DNA of 64,000 nt, taken from Cryptomeria japonica. Lineage: Eukaryota; Streptophyta; Pinopsida; Cupressales; Cupressaceae. Shown piece after piece: positions 46,335 through 58,682 of the stretch. The notes under the pieces were generated by a model, which saw only the letters and a list, made by a program, of their open reading frames with translations, was not told where the DNA came from and searched no databases. The position numbers and the translations under genes were made by a program. Numbering within the stretch: the first letter of the stretch is position 1; each line of letters begins with the position of its first letter. The DNA lies in the NCBI RefSeq assembly GCF_030272615.1, contig NC_081406.1, positions 260,883,386 through 260,947,385 of the forward strand, in the 5' to 3' direction.

Positions 46335-46939
46335 TTGTATGATGTAGGAGAGGTCACATTTTGGATATACAGTGACCTACGTTTGTATTTGATTCACACA
46401 TATATATATGTATATATACATGCTTCTCTTTTGTCTCAAATGTGTTATCTCTAATGCTTAAAACAATGTATGTTTTGTTTTGATTAAATCTAATACATTT
46501 GGTAAATGTACATGTATGTTCATAATTTAATTTCCATGTGATTGATTTCTCAATGCTCCATGATTAAATTGATACATGTGTGACTTAATTAAAATATTTA
46601 ATCAAGTATGACATTGAGGATAAGGAAGAAATATGCATTAAGTCTAAGAATCATATAACTAATGTGATTTAATTTTTGAACTTAAACACAACATGATACG
46701 ATTCTACTTAACACATAAAGACATTGTATAATATGCTAGCATAATGAAAAAAATGTAAATCTTTTACAATTTACATAAATGAATTCAAGACAAACTAAAA
46801 AGTAAGAAGACATGCTTGTCAGGAACGAAGCAATATAGATTAACATAACATTTAATTCTATTTTGCTTTAATTAAGAAATACTAACATATTATCCAATGT
46901 TGAAGAATTTGAAAAAGAAGATAGATAAGAAATGAAGAA
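46335..46939. other. Non-coding spacer between convergent PMD gene and pol of F
   Basis: AT-rich 0.6 kb separating the 3' end of the plus-strand PMD gene from the 3' end of minus-strand pol. It contains an (AT)n-like run at about 46399-46421. No ORF. It would act as the shared 3' region of two converging transcripts. Confidence 0.55.
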
Positions 46940-49900
46940 TTAAGCATAATATCTACGCAAGTGCATAGCATTGATAGGCTCTTTAAGAGGCGTACCGTCT
47001 ACATCCGCTATTTTGTAAGCACCTGATCCATAATCCTCAATAACGATATATGGTCCAAGCCAATTAGGACTAAATTTTCCCTTTTCAGCAGGCAAGGCAT
47101 TCACATTGCGTTGATTCTCATAAAGGACTAAGTCACCTACTGAGAAGGAACGTTGAATAACCTTGTCATTATAGCTTCATTGTAGAGTTTTGTGATACGC
47201 TTGAATATGCTCAAGAACGTTTATGCGCTGTTCGTCAAGCATCTCCAGCTGTTGAAGTCGTTGTTCTCTATAAGAGTCATCATCTACTATACCTTTGAGA
47301 GAAACCCTAAGTGATGGAATCTCTAACTCTAAGGGCATAATAGCATCAGCACCATAAACAAGATTATAAGGAGTAGTTCCCGTAGCAATTCGTACACTCG
47401 TTCGGTAGGCCCAAAGAGCATAGATCAGCTAGTTACTCCAATCCTTACCATGCTTATTCACGGTTTTATGAAGAATTTGTTCAATTATCTTATTGGATGA
47501 TTCGGCTTGGCCATTTGATTGAGGATAGTAAGGTGTAGAGAATCGATGTTTGATATGATACTTCTCGATGAATTTCTTCACATCCTTGTTTTTTAAACGA
47601 TGTCCCATTATCTGAGATAATAGTAGAAGGTATCCCAAATCGAGAAATGATGTTTTCTAGAAGAAATTGACAAATTACTTCAGCAGTAGTAGAGCGAAGA
47701 GGAATAGCTTCTACCCACTTCGTAAAGTAATCTGTTGCAGTTATAATGAAGGTGTGTCCTTGAGATGAAGGAGGAGAAATTTTTCCAATAAGATCCAAAC
47801 CCCATGCGGAGAAGGGCCAAGAAGCTACTTGAGAACGAAGTTCTTGGGCAGGAGCATGAATCAGATTATTATGTTGTTGACATTGATGACATTTTTTAAC
47901 AAATGAAAAGGCATCCTTCTGCATAGTTTGCCAATAGTATCCCATACGGAGCAACCTATGAACCAGGGATTTGCCCCCAAAATGCCCCCCACAGGCACCT
48001 GAATGTGCCTCTTCAAGAGCAACGGGGATTTCTGACTTGTTAAGACAACGAAGGAGAAGACCATCATAACCCCTTCGATAAAGGACATTAGAAAGGATGA
48101 TATATCTAGCAGACAGCTTGCGGATTCTAGCCCTAGTGTTTCTATTAGAGGAATCAGGAAAGGTACCATCGATCAAATATCTTATGATATGCGAGAACCA
48201 TTCATCTGAGTCTACAAAGTCACAACATGTTACCAAGCTAGAATCGTCTACAATAGCTGGAGAAATAAGGTTGTGAATAACGAAATTAAGATCGACCATA
48301 GGGTCCTCTAAAGATACTAGAGAAGCCACACATGCCATTGCATCTGCATGTCGATTATCTTTTCGAGGAACGGGTTCCATGGTATAAGAATCAAAATTTT
48401 GTAATAAAGAGATAGCAAGGTCTTTATATTGTGATAGTTTGTCTTGTTTTGCTTGATATATTCCTGTTACTTGTCTTATAATCAATTGCGAATCTCCATA
48501 GATATGTATGTGTTTTATATTCAGAGCTAAGGCTGCTTTTATTCCCGCTATAAGAGCCTCATACTCAGCAATGTTATTGGTACACAGGAAATTTAGACGA
48601 TATGATAAAGGAATAGACTTCTTTGTAGGAGAAATCAGAACAACACCTGCCCCCGATCCCGTACGACACTTAGAGCCATCAAAGTATAACTCCCAAGTTT
48701 CATCTTTCTCTATAGAAAGAATGAAGGCGTCAAGAAAGGATTCAGGGTTTGGGAAGGAGAAAGGTGAAGGGGCCTCAACCAAGTGATCGGTCAACGCTTG
48801 TCCTTTAATTGCTCTTTGTGAAACAAATTTAAGGTCAAATTCAGTTAACATCATAACCCACTTAGCTAGACGTCCTGATAAATCAGTTTTAGAGAAAAGA
48901 TGTTTCAAAGGATCAAACTTTACCATGACGTGGACTTCTGAATTTAAAAGATAATGTCTCAATTTCTGAGTCGCAAACACCAAGGCCAAGCATCGTCTTT
49001 CTATTGCAGAATATCGGGTCTCATAATCGAGTAAGGTACGACTTATGTAATAAATCGGACATTCCTTACCATCTTTATCATGTTGGGCCAACAATGCTAT
49101 GAGAGCATGAGAGGAAGCAGCTGTATACAAAAGGAAGGGTTTAGAAGGTTCGGCAGGTTGAAGAATAGGAGGACTAGCCAAATACACTTTTAAATCTTCA
49201 AATGCTTGCTGACAATCCTCATTCCATTGAAAAATGATATCCTTTTTAAGAAGTTGAGTAAAAGGAAAGGTACGATCCGCAAGCTGAGACACGAACCTAC
49301 GAATAGCTTGAATCTTTCCTTGTAAGCTTTTAAGTTGAGACACATTTCGAGGAGGTGGCATGTTAACAATAGCATCTATTTTCTTAGTGTCCACCTCAAT
49401 CCCACGATGCGAAACTATGAATCCTAATAGTTTTCCACTATCCACACCAAAAACACATTTTCGGGGATTCAAGCGCATGTGATACTTACGAATTCTTTCA
49501 AAAATTTGTCGAAGGATTTTAACATGATCCATGCGAAGAAAAGATTTGGCCAAAATATCATCAACATAATCCTCTAAAATCTTATGCATATAATCATGAA
49601 AGATAAGGGTCATCGCTCGTTGATAAGTTGCACCGGCGTTTTTAAGTCCAAAAGGCATCATTATCCAACAAAACGTACCCCAAGGAGTGGTGAAAGCAGT
49701 TTTGAATTGATCCTGAGGGTTAATAAAAATTTGATTGTAACCTGAAAAACCATCCATGAAGGATAACAAGGCATATCCTGTCGTAGAATCAACTATCATG
49801 TCAATGTTTGGAAGAGGGAAATCATCTTTCAAGGAAGCTTTATTCAAATCTCGAAAGTCAGTACACATTCTTATTTTGTTGTCTGGTTTAGCCACAGCGA

Positions 49901-51491
49901 CAATATTTGAAATCCATGGGGAATAGTCAATAGGGCGGATAAATCCAGCCTCCAATAATTTTTCAATCTCAGCCTTAACAAGCAGAGCCACCTTAGGATT
50001 CATTTTTTGAATCTTTTGTTTCACGGGCTTAGCATCAGGAACTAAGACAATATTATGAGTAACGATCTTAGGATCTATACCAGGCATGTCAGAATATGCC
50101 CAAGCAAAGATCTCAGGGAATTCATGCAATAACTCTTCATATTGTTTCTGTTCTTCTTCATCCAAACATTTCCCAATTTTAATGACTTTCTCTTTATTGC
50201 AAGGATCCATCTTAACATCAGTGGTGTCACTTATGAGAAGATTACTTTGTTGAGGAGTATCCTTTAACTGAGGGAATTCTTTCACAATCTTATCGTTATC
50301 AATCTCTTTTCCAAAATAGGCTTCGGTGTTCAAACAATAAGGGAGTCCCCTATTGTGATGATAACGAGGAAGAGTGTCATAGGCTCCCAAGAACTCAGCT
50401 AAAGCGTCGTCGGTAGGGAAGATATCCAAAGCACAATCACCCAAAGAATCCTCAGCAATATACTCAGGGTGTTGTATTGATAGAGATGTAGAAATAGCAT
50501 TAACACTAATGCATGGTCTTTTAGCAGCTTTAGTACGTCTGCAGGGATTATAGCCAAGTCCAAAGGCATAATTGTGAAAATTAGTCTCTAGAGGAACTCT
50601 TATCCCTTGTTCATTAGCACCACAACCTTTTCCATGATACCCATGCTTAGCGAAAATGCGAAAACCATGACCATAACGATCAGCCATTTCAGGAAGAGAA
50701 GGTGGTTTTTCATAAGACAAAGAATCAAACTCTTCATAATTATAGATGTGAGGAGAAGAAGTTTGAGAAGCGGCCACAAAATTATTACTCATAGATTCAG
50801 GTAAGGTTGATTGACTTTTAGCTTCTTCTTTCTTTTCAACTTTATGATTTTTAGCCTCTTCCTTCTTTCCAACTTTAATTTCTCTAGAAGGAACCTTATA
50901 TTCACCTACAAAGGTAGGGTTAAAATCAAGAGATCCCCAATCATCTTCTGCGAGAACCTTCTCAGGATCAAAATCCTTTTTATGTGTAGTTTCAAGTCGA
51001 GAAGGATTTTCTTCAGGAGTTCCAGATTCATCCAAAGGATTTTGATCATCGGAAAGCGAAGACTCATCGATAGGTTTATTGTTTAAAGAGTCATCACTAG
51101 ACGAGGATGGCTTAGAAGAATCTCCTTTGGAATTAGATGTTTGTAGACAAGCTTGAAAATTAGTATCACCCATCAAGGTATATGTCTTATTGTTATAAAT
51201 GAATTTAACTTGTCTATGCAATGTAGAGGGGACAGCTTGCATGCTGTGAATCCAAGGCCTCCCTAATAACAAGTTGTATGTTAAATTTCCCGGCATAACA
51301 TGGATAGGAGTAGGCAAAGTAACAGGTCCCACTGTGAGAGGTAAGGTGATGATACCCAATGAAGTCTTAGCCACATTGTCAAAGCCACGAATGGAACGAG
51401 AGTCAGGCTCCATAAGAGATGTATCCACATTCATCTTATGCAATAGATTGATGCTACACACATTAAGGCCAGAGCCATTATCTACTAGTGT
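46940..51491 (-). pseudogene. pol: Gypsy F pol: protease, G-patch, RT, RNase H, second RNase H, integrase
   Basis: The frame is open for 1,323 codons from 51461 to 47490 and also open upstream to the gag stop at 51494. Order: protease (LVDNGSGLNVCS active site, DNG in place of DSG, as in Tat/Athila relatives), an acidic linker, a G-patch (GHGFRIFAKHGYHGKGCGAN, about 50690-50550), reverse transcriptase with YVDD at 49568-49557, connected RNase H, a second archaeal-type RNase H starting WELYFDGSKCRTGSG (about 48690-48300), then integrase with a zinc region (HSGACGGHF, CHQCQQH). The integrase core is broken: an extra base in a T6/A6 run at 47589-47594 shifts the frame, TAG follows at 47429-47427, and TGA at 47179-47177. 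Remaining sequence continues to TAA at 46942-46940, with a GPYIV chromodomain-free C-terminus. Confidence 0.9.
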
Positions 51492-52520
51492 TCATCTTAT
51501 AGCAGTGTCTTTCATGACAACCACAATCATCAAGGGATCATATTGTTGTTGGACTTCACTAGTAGGCAACTCATCTTGCGTAAACACAATTTGAGGTTTA
51601 GGATTCATCACAGAGTTAACAAAAGATGCTATATTACTAGATGTATTCGGTGGAGGAACATTCAAATCTTTCAAGGCATCTTGTAACATTCCATGATAAG
51701 CGGAAGAAGTTTGAATCAAATCCCAAAGGGATATCTTAGCAGGGGTAGCTTTGAGTTGTTCTATGAGATCATATTCCTTACCCATAACTTGCGAAATACG
51801 GGGAGCTTGAGGAAGAATTGGTTGAGGATTAGGAAGAGAGACTGGAATAACAGGAGGAGGATTAGGTTGTCTATTATTTCTAGTATGATAGGTATGGGCA
51901 ACCGCATGATAACTCTCTCTAGTTATTTGCTTAGCATAATTGTAAGGACTTATAGGTTTTCTTCCTTGTACGGTGATGATTGGTTTATTCAGGGTACGAA
52001 AGGAATCATGATCATACCTTCCTTGGACAGTAAGGAGAGGAGTTTTAAGAATTTGAAAGGTGGGAGAAGGATAAGCACCTTGGACTTCAAAGAGAGGCTT
52101 GTTATATTCATTCAAATTTATCATGTTAACCAATTTAGAGGTCTTGTTTTTGTTTATAGGTTTCGACAAAGCCACAAAGTCATCAAGAGCATCATCCAAC
52201 AAAGCATGATCATATCGGTTAAAAGGTTTGTCTTTTGATTCAAAAGGAGACATCTCCTCATAGAGGGGATTATTGAAAACAACCATGTTACTAGACTCAG
52301 GGGAAGAGTGGATAGGAATGTATCCTTGAGAGGAACCATTCGACTTATCTTTCTCATCACACCTAAATGGCATAGTAACAAGGTTTATGAGTTTTTGGTA
52401 AAATGAAGGTTTGGCATCCTTAGGGTTTAAAAACTCATCTAGGGCTTCATCTAATTCATCTTGGCTATACTCATAATAATCATCAAAAGCATGAACGTTT
52501 TGCAAATAAAAATCTGACAT
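51492..52520 (-). CDS. Gag-position ORF of gypsy F, no recognised capsid domain
   Basis: A 342-codon ORF starting MSDFYLQNVHAFDDYY, 168 bp inside the 5' LTR, where gag should be. It is followed in the same frame by protease after a single TGA (51494-51492). I see no Retrotrans_gag pattern and no CCHC knuckle. Visible features are a repeated acidic helix (LDEALDEFL, then LDDALDDFV), three FEVQG/LTVQG/ITVQG segments at about 23-residue spacing (about 52090-51950), a proline-rich stretch (PNPPPVIPVSLPNPQP), and a C-terminal ISLWDLIQTSSAYHGMLQDAL region resembling the part before protease in other plant gypsy elements. It may be an unusual gag or the remnant after loss of the capsid part. Confidence 0.7.
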   Translation of the reverse strand: MSDFYLQNVHAFDDYYEYSQDELDEALDEFLNPKDAKPSFYQKLINLVTMPFRCDEKDKSNGSSQGYIPIHSSPESSNMVVFNNPLYEEMSPFESKDKPFNRYDHALLDDALDDFVALSKPINKNKTSKLVNMINLNEYNKPLFEVQGAYPSPTFQILKTPLLTVQGRYDHDSFRTLNKPIITVQGRKPISPYNYAKQITRESYHAVAHTYHTRNNRQPNPPPVIPVSLPNPQPILPQAPRISQVMGKEYDLIEQLKATPAKISLWDLIQTSSAYHGMLQDALKDLNVPPPNTSSNIASFVNSVMNPKPQIVFTQDELPTSEVQQQYDPLMIVVVMKDTAIR

Positions 52521-52665
52521 TTTGAAAAGATTGAATAAAATTTAAACACACAATGCAAAGAGACACACTTTTTTTTTTTTCTTTTTTTTTTTAATGAAAC
52601 GAAATGAAAACACACTAAATCTAGATCTAGATCTAACAAATGCAATGCAAGAGGAAGCAATGATA

Positions 52666-52686
52666 GATTCACGTCGGGTTCACCAA
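52666..52686 (-). promoter_or_regulatory. Putative primer-binding site of gypsy element F
   Basis: Minus-strand TGGTGAACCCGACGTGAATC begins a few bases (TTT) after the 5' LTR end. It has the leading TGG but I cannot name the tRNA. Confidence 0.5.
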
Positions 52687-52688
52687 AA

Positions 52689-54048
52689 TGTGTAGGGGAA
52701 AAAGCGAGACTAGGTTAATCATGCCCTAATCCTACCTTTTGACACACATTACGGAATACGAAAGAGCCTAGAGATATCGCACAATTGGCTACTTCTTTTG
52801 GTGAAAGAGAGAGCCACGGGATATCTATTAGGATTTCTATTCCCTTGTTGAAATTGTAAAATCAAGTAATGCAAGTTCAAACCCTAATCCCAAAATGCAA
52901 GTATGAACTAATAACAAGATTGCAGAATTGAGATTAAACAATGAACAACTGTAAGTACAAGGATGAAATAAGAATGCAGATATGTACCCGGAGTCAAAAT
53001 CGGACTGAAAATGTTCGGGACAGGGGCGCGGGCACCACTGTCCTGAAAACTGCACTGAAAACCACTGTTCTGCACTCTGAAACATTGTCTGGAAATTGTC
53101 TGTACACTGTCTGTCCGGAGGACCAGGGCGCCCAGCGCCTCTGTCCCAGGGACCAGGGCGCCCAGCGCCCCTGTCTTGGTAGGACCAGGGCGCCCAGCGC
53201 CCCTGTCCCAGTCTTCTGCTCTGCAATTTCACACAGAGTGTTGTCCCAACTTTCTCTCTCCGGATCTGTATCCCGCAGCGTCGTCCGAATCTCGAAACCT
53301 GCAATAATATCCAACCCTCAAGGGAGGAGTACAAGCCAATCTTCAGTCGGTAATCTCCTATTGTTCTTCAATGTCTTCCAAGCCCTAAGTGGATGAATGA
53401 ATTTGATAGATGCTTGATAGAATGATGTTGAATGTTGTTGAAGTCCTCAAAGATCTGCTCTTTCGTTGCATATGAAGTTCCTGGAAACAAAAATCCGATC
53501 CGTCCAAATGAAGAAAGAGAGTTCTTATGTATGAAACCCTAGGTCATAAATTCGTATTTTGGCCGACCTAGAGATTGAATATCCCGCCAATTTCTTGGGG
53601 TTAAGCTTTATTTTATGATTGGATCGCGCTCCTAAAATTTCGGGAAAAATGTCCGGGACCATGTGCACGGGCGCCATGGTCCCGACAACTTTTCACCAAA
53701 TTTTCAAGGCCGTCGGATATGATGATTTTAGAGAGAATCGCGAAGTTACAGGTGATTTCGAGATGTTTTGACCCCGAAACCAAGCCCCTAAGTTCGGAAT
53801 AGGACTTAATTAGGGTTTTTGATTAAGTGATGTATTGGAGGAATCAAATGCGAAGGGCGCGCTTTAGTGAAAGGGCCCAACTTTATGATGTAGAGAATGA
53901 TGAAATAGGAACCTTAGACCTAATTAATTTGATTAATTAAGTGCTTAAGGAGAAATGCAATGCAGAATGCAAAATGCACTAAGGCGGGTGCTAAACTAGG
54001 TGTGAAATTGTACCACCCTAGCGAGTGCGTACAATTTACGACGCTACA
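52689..54048 (-). repeat. 5' LTR of gypsy element F
   Basis: Pairs with 41790-43117. It has three copies of the GC-rich tandem unit (about 53120-53212) where the other LTR has two, which accounts for its 32-bp greater length. The outer end ...GACGCTACA is followed by CTAAG. Confidence 0.92.
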
Positions 54049-54407
54049 CTAAGTATCCCCTCACGCATATATGTTTGGTTGGTTGTCATAAATATGCATA
54101 GGTAAGAGAATTTACTCTTCCCAAGAATGTCGTTTGAAGCTTTCAAATGATGATGGAAATGGTATGATGGCCTTTCAGCTTAGTGAGTTGGAATTCGTGC
54201 GAGTGTTGTGCGGATTAATTTTGCACATATGTACAAGGTGGCATATGCATCAGGAAAAGCTTGTAATTAATGCACCGTTCAATGCGGAAATCAAGGCTCT
54301 CATCTTCTTGAAGAATATTTATTAGGAGTAAAAGCACATGCAAGGACAGTCTCAAGAAAGTTTCTCTTTGCACCAAAGTAGAATTTTGAAAGTGCAAGAA
54401 TAGAGTA

Positions 54408-57400
54408 ATGTCTTCTGAAATAGGAATTGTCGATGATGTTGCAGGTTCTTCCTTGGGTGAATCTTCTATGGACATATTCGTGGATGTATCCTATGCGTCT
54501 CACGTCATGCCCCCAAAGCCCGTTTCTCCAAAGACAAGACCAAAGGAGAAAACCGTGACTAGAAACCCTATGGTGGTAGGAGATAGGTATGAAGAGGTTA
54601 TGATCCTGAACTTCATGAACATCCAAAGACCCTCCGAGAAGGTGCCTACCAAAGGAAGTTAAGCAACAAGGGAAGTTCAGGTAAACCCGCTCTCAAACTC
54701 TGGAATTCTGGCCTTCCTCAATATATGGCTTCAAAGGTTCCTCACTGCCAAGAATTTATTAATGCATGTGTTGTGAGCTTCAAGCCAAACCCACCAAGGA
54801 TCAAAGGGGAATCACTAAGCATAGTGATAAGCGTGGATGCAATCAGGGACATGTTGTGTATTCCACCAATTGAAAACAACACAAAGATATTCCGCAAAAA
54901 GGTTCTAGGAATTTATTGGCAAGGCAGGAATGATTTTGTAAGTTTTTGTAATGATGCAATGAACAAAGACCTAGATACCAAAGACCTCCTGCAGTTTCCA
55001 TTGTCATACAATGGCCTGAAGCAAAAAGATCTAAAGGACGCTGCATCAATGATAGCTTATATTTTCGGTTTTGACAACGATGCCAATATCTACCCTTTTT
55101 AAATGGGGTTCTTATTCAAGTTCTAGAAATAGAGGGAACCTTTTTGGTATGATTTTGTAGAAATCCTCGTTCAAGGGATCGTGGTAAAATTGACAAATTT
55201 TCCAAAACATTATAGGTTTAGGTACACCTCTTTTCTAGTCCATATGTTTCTACATAAAAACATAGATTTCTTTCGACAACATATGGAGCTTTCAATTTAT
55301 GATAGTCAGAATAGGAATAAGCCTGTAACTGTATGGACCTGCATCCTATCTGCTACGTATGATGCATATGCATTTTCTGATGCTTTCTTAGCCCCCGCCA
55401 TGCTAGATTTAACTAGGCAAGGAATAGACTCTATTATTCGCTTTTCAAACAATCAAATTGGCTGGATGATGGTGAACAGCCCCCCATGCGATTGGTTCTT
55501 GGGTCAAGATTTTTCTTTCATTAAAATCCATGGGTTCACAGAGGAACCTTTCCATCTCCCACAATTTGTTCCTGATTGTACTTTGGCCTTAGAAATGTTT
55601 AGACAATTGGTTTATAATTGAAAACTATATAGGCTTGAGGCAACATGGAGTTTCCATTAAACATGACAATAAGATTATAGGGCCTATCGTTCTATCCAAA
55701 AAACTCTAGGCAGAGGGTGTGCTCACCTCAAACTTAGTTCAATTGGGCCTAGTGATTATTGACAATGAATGGAGCTACGACCCAGATGGCTGCCTCTCCC
55801 AAAGGAGGACACCTATAGTGCATGTACCATGCGGTCCCGTTTGGGAGTCTTGGACCAACCCAAAAGAAGATGATCCAGTGTTATATGTAAATCTAAACTT
55901 TATCCCTAAAGAAGAGCGACCACTATGGTTGAGTTTCTACCAACTAATAGGAAGGGTCGATCCCATGAAGAAATTTCCAACTATTTTGTTCAAAAAAATA
56001 GAGGAAGATGCTTGGCCCAAAGAAAAGAGGCAAGCATTCTGGGTATATAGACAAGAAGTCGGGCAAATCCAAGTGGGATTGGGTAATCTCCCTAGTGATG
56101 ATACTTTTGAAAAGTAGTGGGAGAAATATAACGATGACATTGAAGATGATTATGTTCCTCCCCCGAGCGGCACTAATGAGGGAGATTTTGCACAATTGGT
56201 CAAAGCGCCTAGGGGAAAAGGAAAATAAATTCAGATAATACCACCATTGGAAGGCCTTGCACCTTTGCCCGCTTACCACGCTTTAAAGAATCCTATCAGT
56301 AGGCCTCACTCCCAAGTCTTGAGAAAGTGATCTAGTGATACGTCTCAGTCACAAAGTTCCCCAAAAGTTGATGTGGTCCCCCAAAAGAAGAAGCAGAACA
56401 CAACTAATGTTCCCGGGAGTACTCAGACACAAGTACTTGTATCATCACCAGCTCCAGCTGCATTGGCAACATCTTCGGCTCAGGTACTATTTTCTCCCCC
56501 TCTTCTTTCTTCTCAATCTCTGGTTCCTATTGTGTCCTCATCTTCACTCACACCTGTCGTCATGTCTAGTAGCCTAGCCATAGTTATATCTTTTGTAGTC
56601 ATTGTGCAGTCTCAATCAGTCCCAACCTCCACTAGCCTTGTTGCATCCACCATGCCTAGCATTGCTTCTTTCGACACTATAGTAAGCATTTCTCACTTTG
56701 CTCAAACCCCAAGTCAATCAACATAAGCGTCTTCTGTAGCACACATTTTAGGATTTTCCAGCTATGCGCATGTTGTGTCGCCAAGTGTTGGGTCACTGTT
56801 TTCCTCCCTTGTTGGCATTTTACAAGGAATCCCTCCCTTCTCCCCTGCTACTCTCACTTTGACAGCTCAAGCCCAATTGCAATCCATTGTAGCCCCAATC
56901 CCATTCGTTCTCCCTCTGAGGGATCCTTTCATAGGGAAAATGATCTTATCCCCATTAGAATTCATGCAGCATATGGATTCCGCCAAGCTTTCCCGAGCTA
57001 AGAGAGGACAGAAAAGAAGAGTAAAAGACTCTCAAAGTCCTGTCAAGCCTTGCATATAGACACTATACAGAGAAGATCATGAAAACCTGTTATTTGAAAC
57101 TATGACGCTAAGAGTTGTCAATCCAACAAGCCAAATGTGACCCGAAGATTATTTAATGCATGCCATTGGCATTGATCCGAAACAGGCCCGACCACAAGAT
57201 AGAGTGGAACTCATGCAAGAGACATAGAGAGTGGTGTCATTTGATTATTTGAAGCGTACTCGGTGCTTGGATAAACTCATAATTGAGTTGGAGAGGGTGA
57301 AGGCTACAAATGAACAATTGTAGAAAGAAGGAAAAGCCAGGGAAGTGGAAGTCACCCGCCTTCAATCAATAATGAAACAAGAAACAATAGAAAGAGATAG

Positions 57401-58680
57401 GATTCAAAGTGCATTAAATGTTATAACAACCCAGTTGCAAGTGGAGCAATCCATAAAGAATAAGCTAACTAAGGAGCTATATGACAAGGAGTAAGAACTT
57501 TTGCAAATACAGGCAGGCTCTGATGTAGCTCAGGCCCAAACACAATTGCAAGATTCCATCAAGGAAAAGGGGCAATATCATCACGAGCTCACTAATACAC
57601 AGGCTCTCCTTGAGCAAGAAAGAAAAGTAAAAGACCGGGCTTTGCAAGAGTTCTAGGAAAAGTAAGCCCATTTCGAACAGAAGCTCCAAGATTTAAGAGT
57701 AGCTTTGGAGAATGAGCAAGTGAGTAATAACTAGTTGTAGGAGGAGGTACAAGATAAGCACACTAGGATAGTGGTGTTGCAGCATCAAGTGACTGAGTCA
57801 ATAAGGAAAATGCAAGAACTGCATTAGAGGATAGAATCAAAAGAAGCCAAAGTGGAGCTCCTTTCAAAACCTTCAGCTCCCCCACCTACTCCTCTCGTGG
57901 ATTTTACTCCCATAGTGCGGGAACTTCATATTTCATAGTGGGAGAAAATAAAGCAATTCATTCCCTCTTTGGAGCTAGCTTTAAAGTTATTGATAGACTC
58001 CCACTCCTTGTGTGTTGAAGTCAATGTTACCATTAAGCAGACAGTGCAGTCCATTGCACCTAAGGTCCCTGACACCCAAATGCTAGTAGATTGGTTGTAT
58101 GTTGCTTCTGGCAAGGAATTAGCCATTGCAGGAATTTGATGATCCTAAAGAGGTGGCCCAAAAATCTAATGAATTCCTTAATTGCAACAAGGTGGCAACG
58201 CAAGCAGCATTGAGCTTGTCAACTTTGAGATCCTCAACCGCTTTCATAAAGGAGAATTTTGAAGGTTTCACAAATCTCAGCCTACCTTCACCTTTCCTAT
58301 TTGATAGCTCATTCATGGGCGCCAAGTAGTTCTTGGATCTAGTAGCACATCAACAAAACAATTAGTCTTTCCTCCGAGCTTTGAGCAATCCGCCTAAGGT
58401 CGACGAAGTGAACACTTTGATCCATCCATTGGCCCGACTCCTAACTTTTTTTGATTTAACTCATAAGGAGTTGGGCAATCTGGCTTTCAAATAAATCATT
58501 GAGTTGGATCAAAATTACCAGATCCTCAAGACTCAAGCCTTGCCCACAGAAGATGATTGGCTTCCTTTGCAGTAGGTTTTCGACAGGCTTTTCAAAGAAG
58601 AGATATAGGTTTGGTCTGCAGACCAAAAATTCTGGGTACCGACATCCCACAAGCAAGATTATCCCAGAAGTCGCCAAGAA
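54408..58680 (+). pseudogene. Long unrecognised accessory ORF of gypsy C, globular half plus coiled coil
   Basis: A chain of plus-strand open pieces between pol and the 3' LTR of C, broken by about 20 stops and several shifts. The N-terminal pieces (54408-54662; 54725-55102 with ASKVPHCQEFINACVVSF and DMLCIPPIENN; 55181-55621 with WMMVNSPPCDWFLGQDFSF; 55719-56117 with PCGPVWESWTNPKEDDPVLY) look like a folded domain. Next comes a P/S/T-rich linker (56373-56726), then a long heptad-like part rich in K, E, Q and L (about 57090-57850), and a last segment (58126-58680) reaching the LTR. I do not recognise the family. The position is that of the env-like ORF in some gypsy elements, but I see no signal peptide or membrane anchor. 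Confidence 0.55.
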
Positions 58681-58682
58681 AC

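Larger units (their letters stand above)
41790..54048 (-). mobile_element. Ty3/gypsy element F, Tat-like, 12.3 kb, with antisense PMD gene
   Basis: A minus-strand gypsy element flanked by CTAAG on both sides (41785-41789 and 54049-54053). The LTRs (1328 and 1360 bp) differ by roughly 20 substitutions by eye plus one tandem-repeat unit, so the insertion is fairly recent and the youngest large element here. Order on the minus strand: LTR, primer site, gag-position ORF, protease, G-patch, RT, RNase H, archaeal-type RNase H, integrase. The plus strand carries a spliced PMD gene before the 3' LTR. The dual RNase H and the antisense ORF are features of the Tat/Ogre/Retand side of gypsy. It inserted into C. 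Confidence 0.93.

Noticed and set aside
47580-47600. TTTAAAAAAC in F pol as a programmed -1 frameshift site
   Set aside because: The upstream codons are TTT AAA AAA CAA, so the slippery heptamers are not in the required register, and the downstream frame needs +1. Two stops follow anyway. Homopolymer mutation is simpler.
52569-52591. Poly(T) tract near the F 5' end as a LINE or SINE tail
   Set aside because: No element body or target duplication adjoins it; it lies in the leader between primer site and gag-position ORF.
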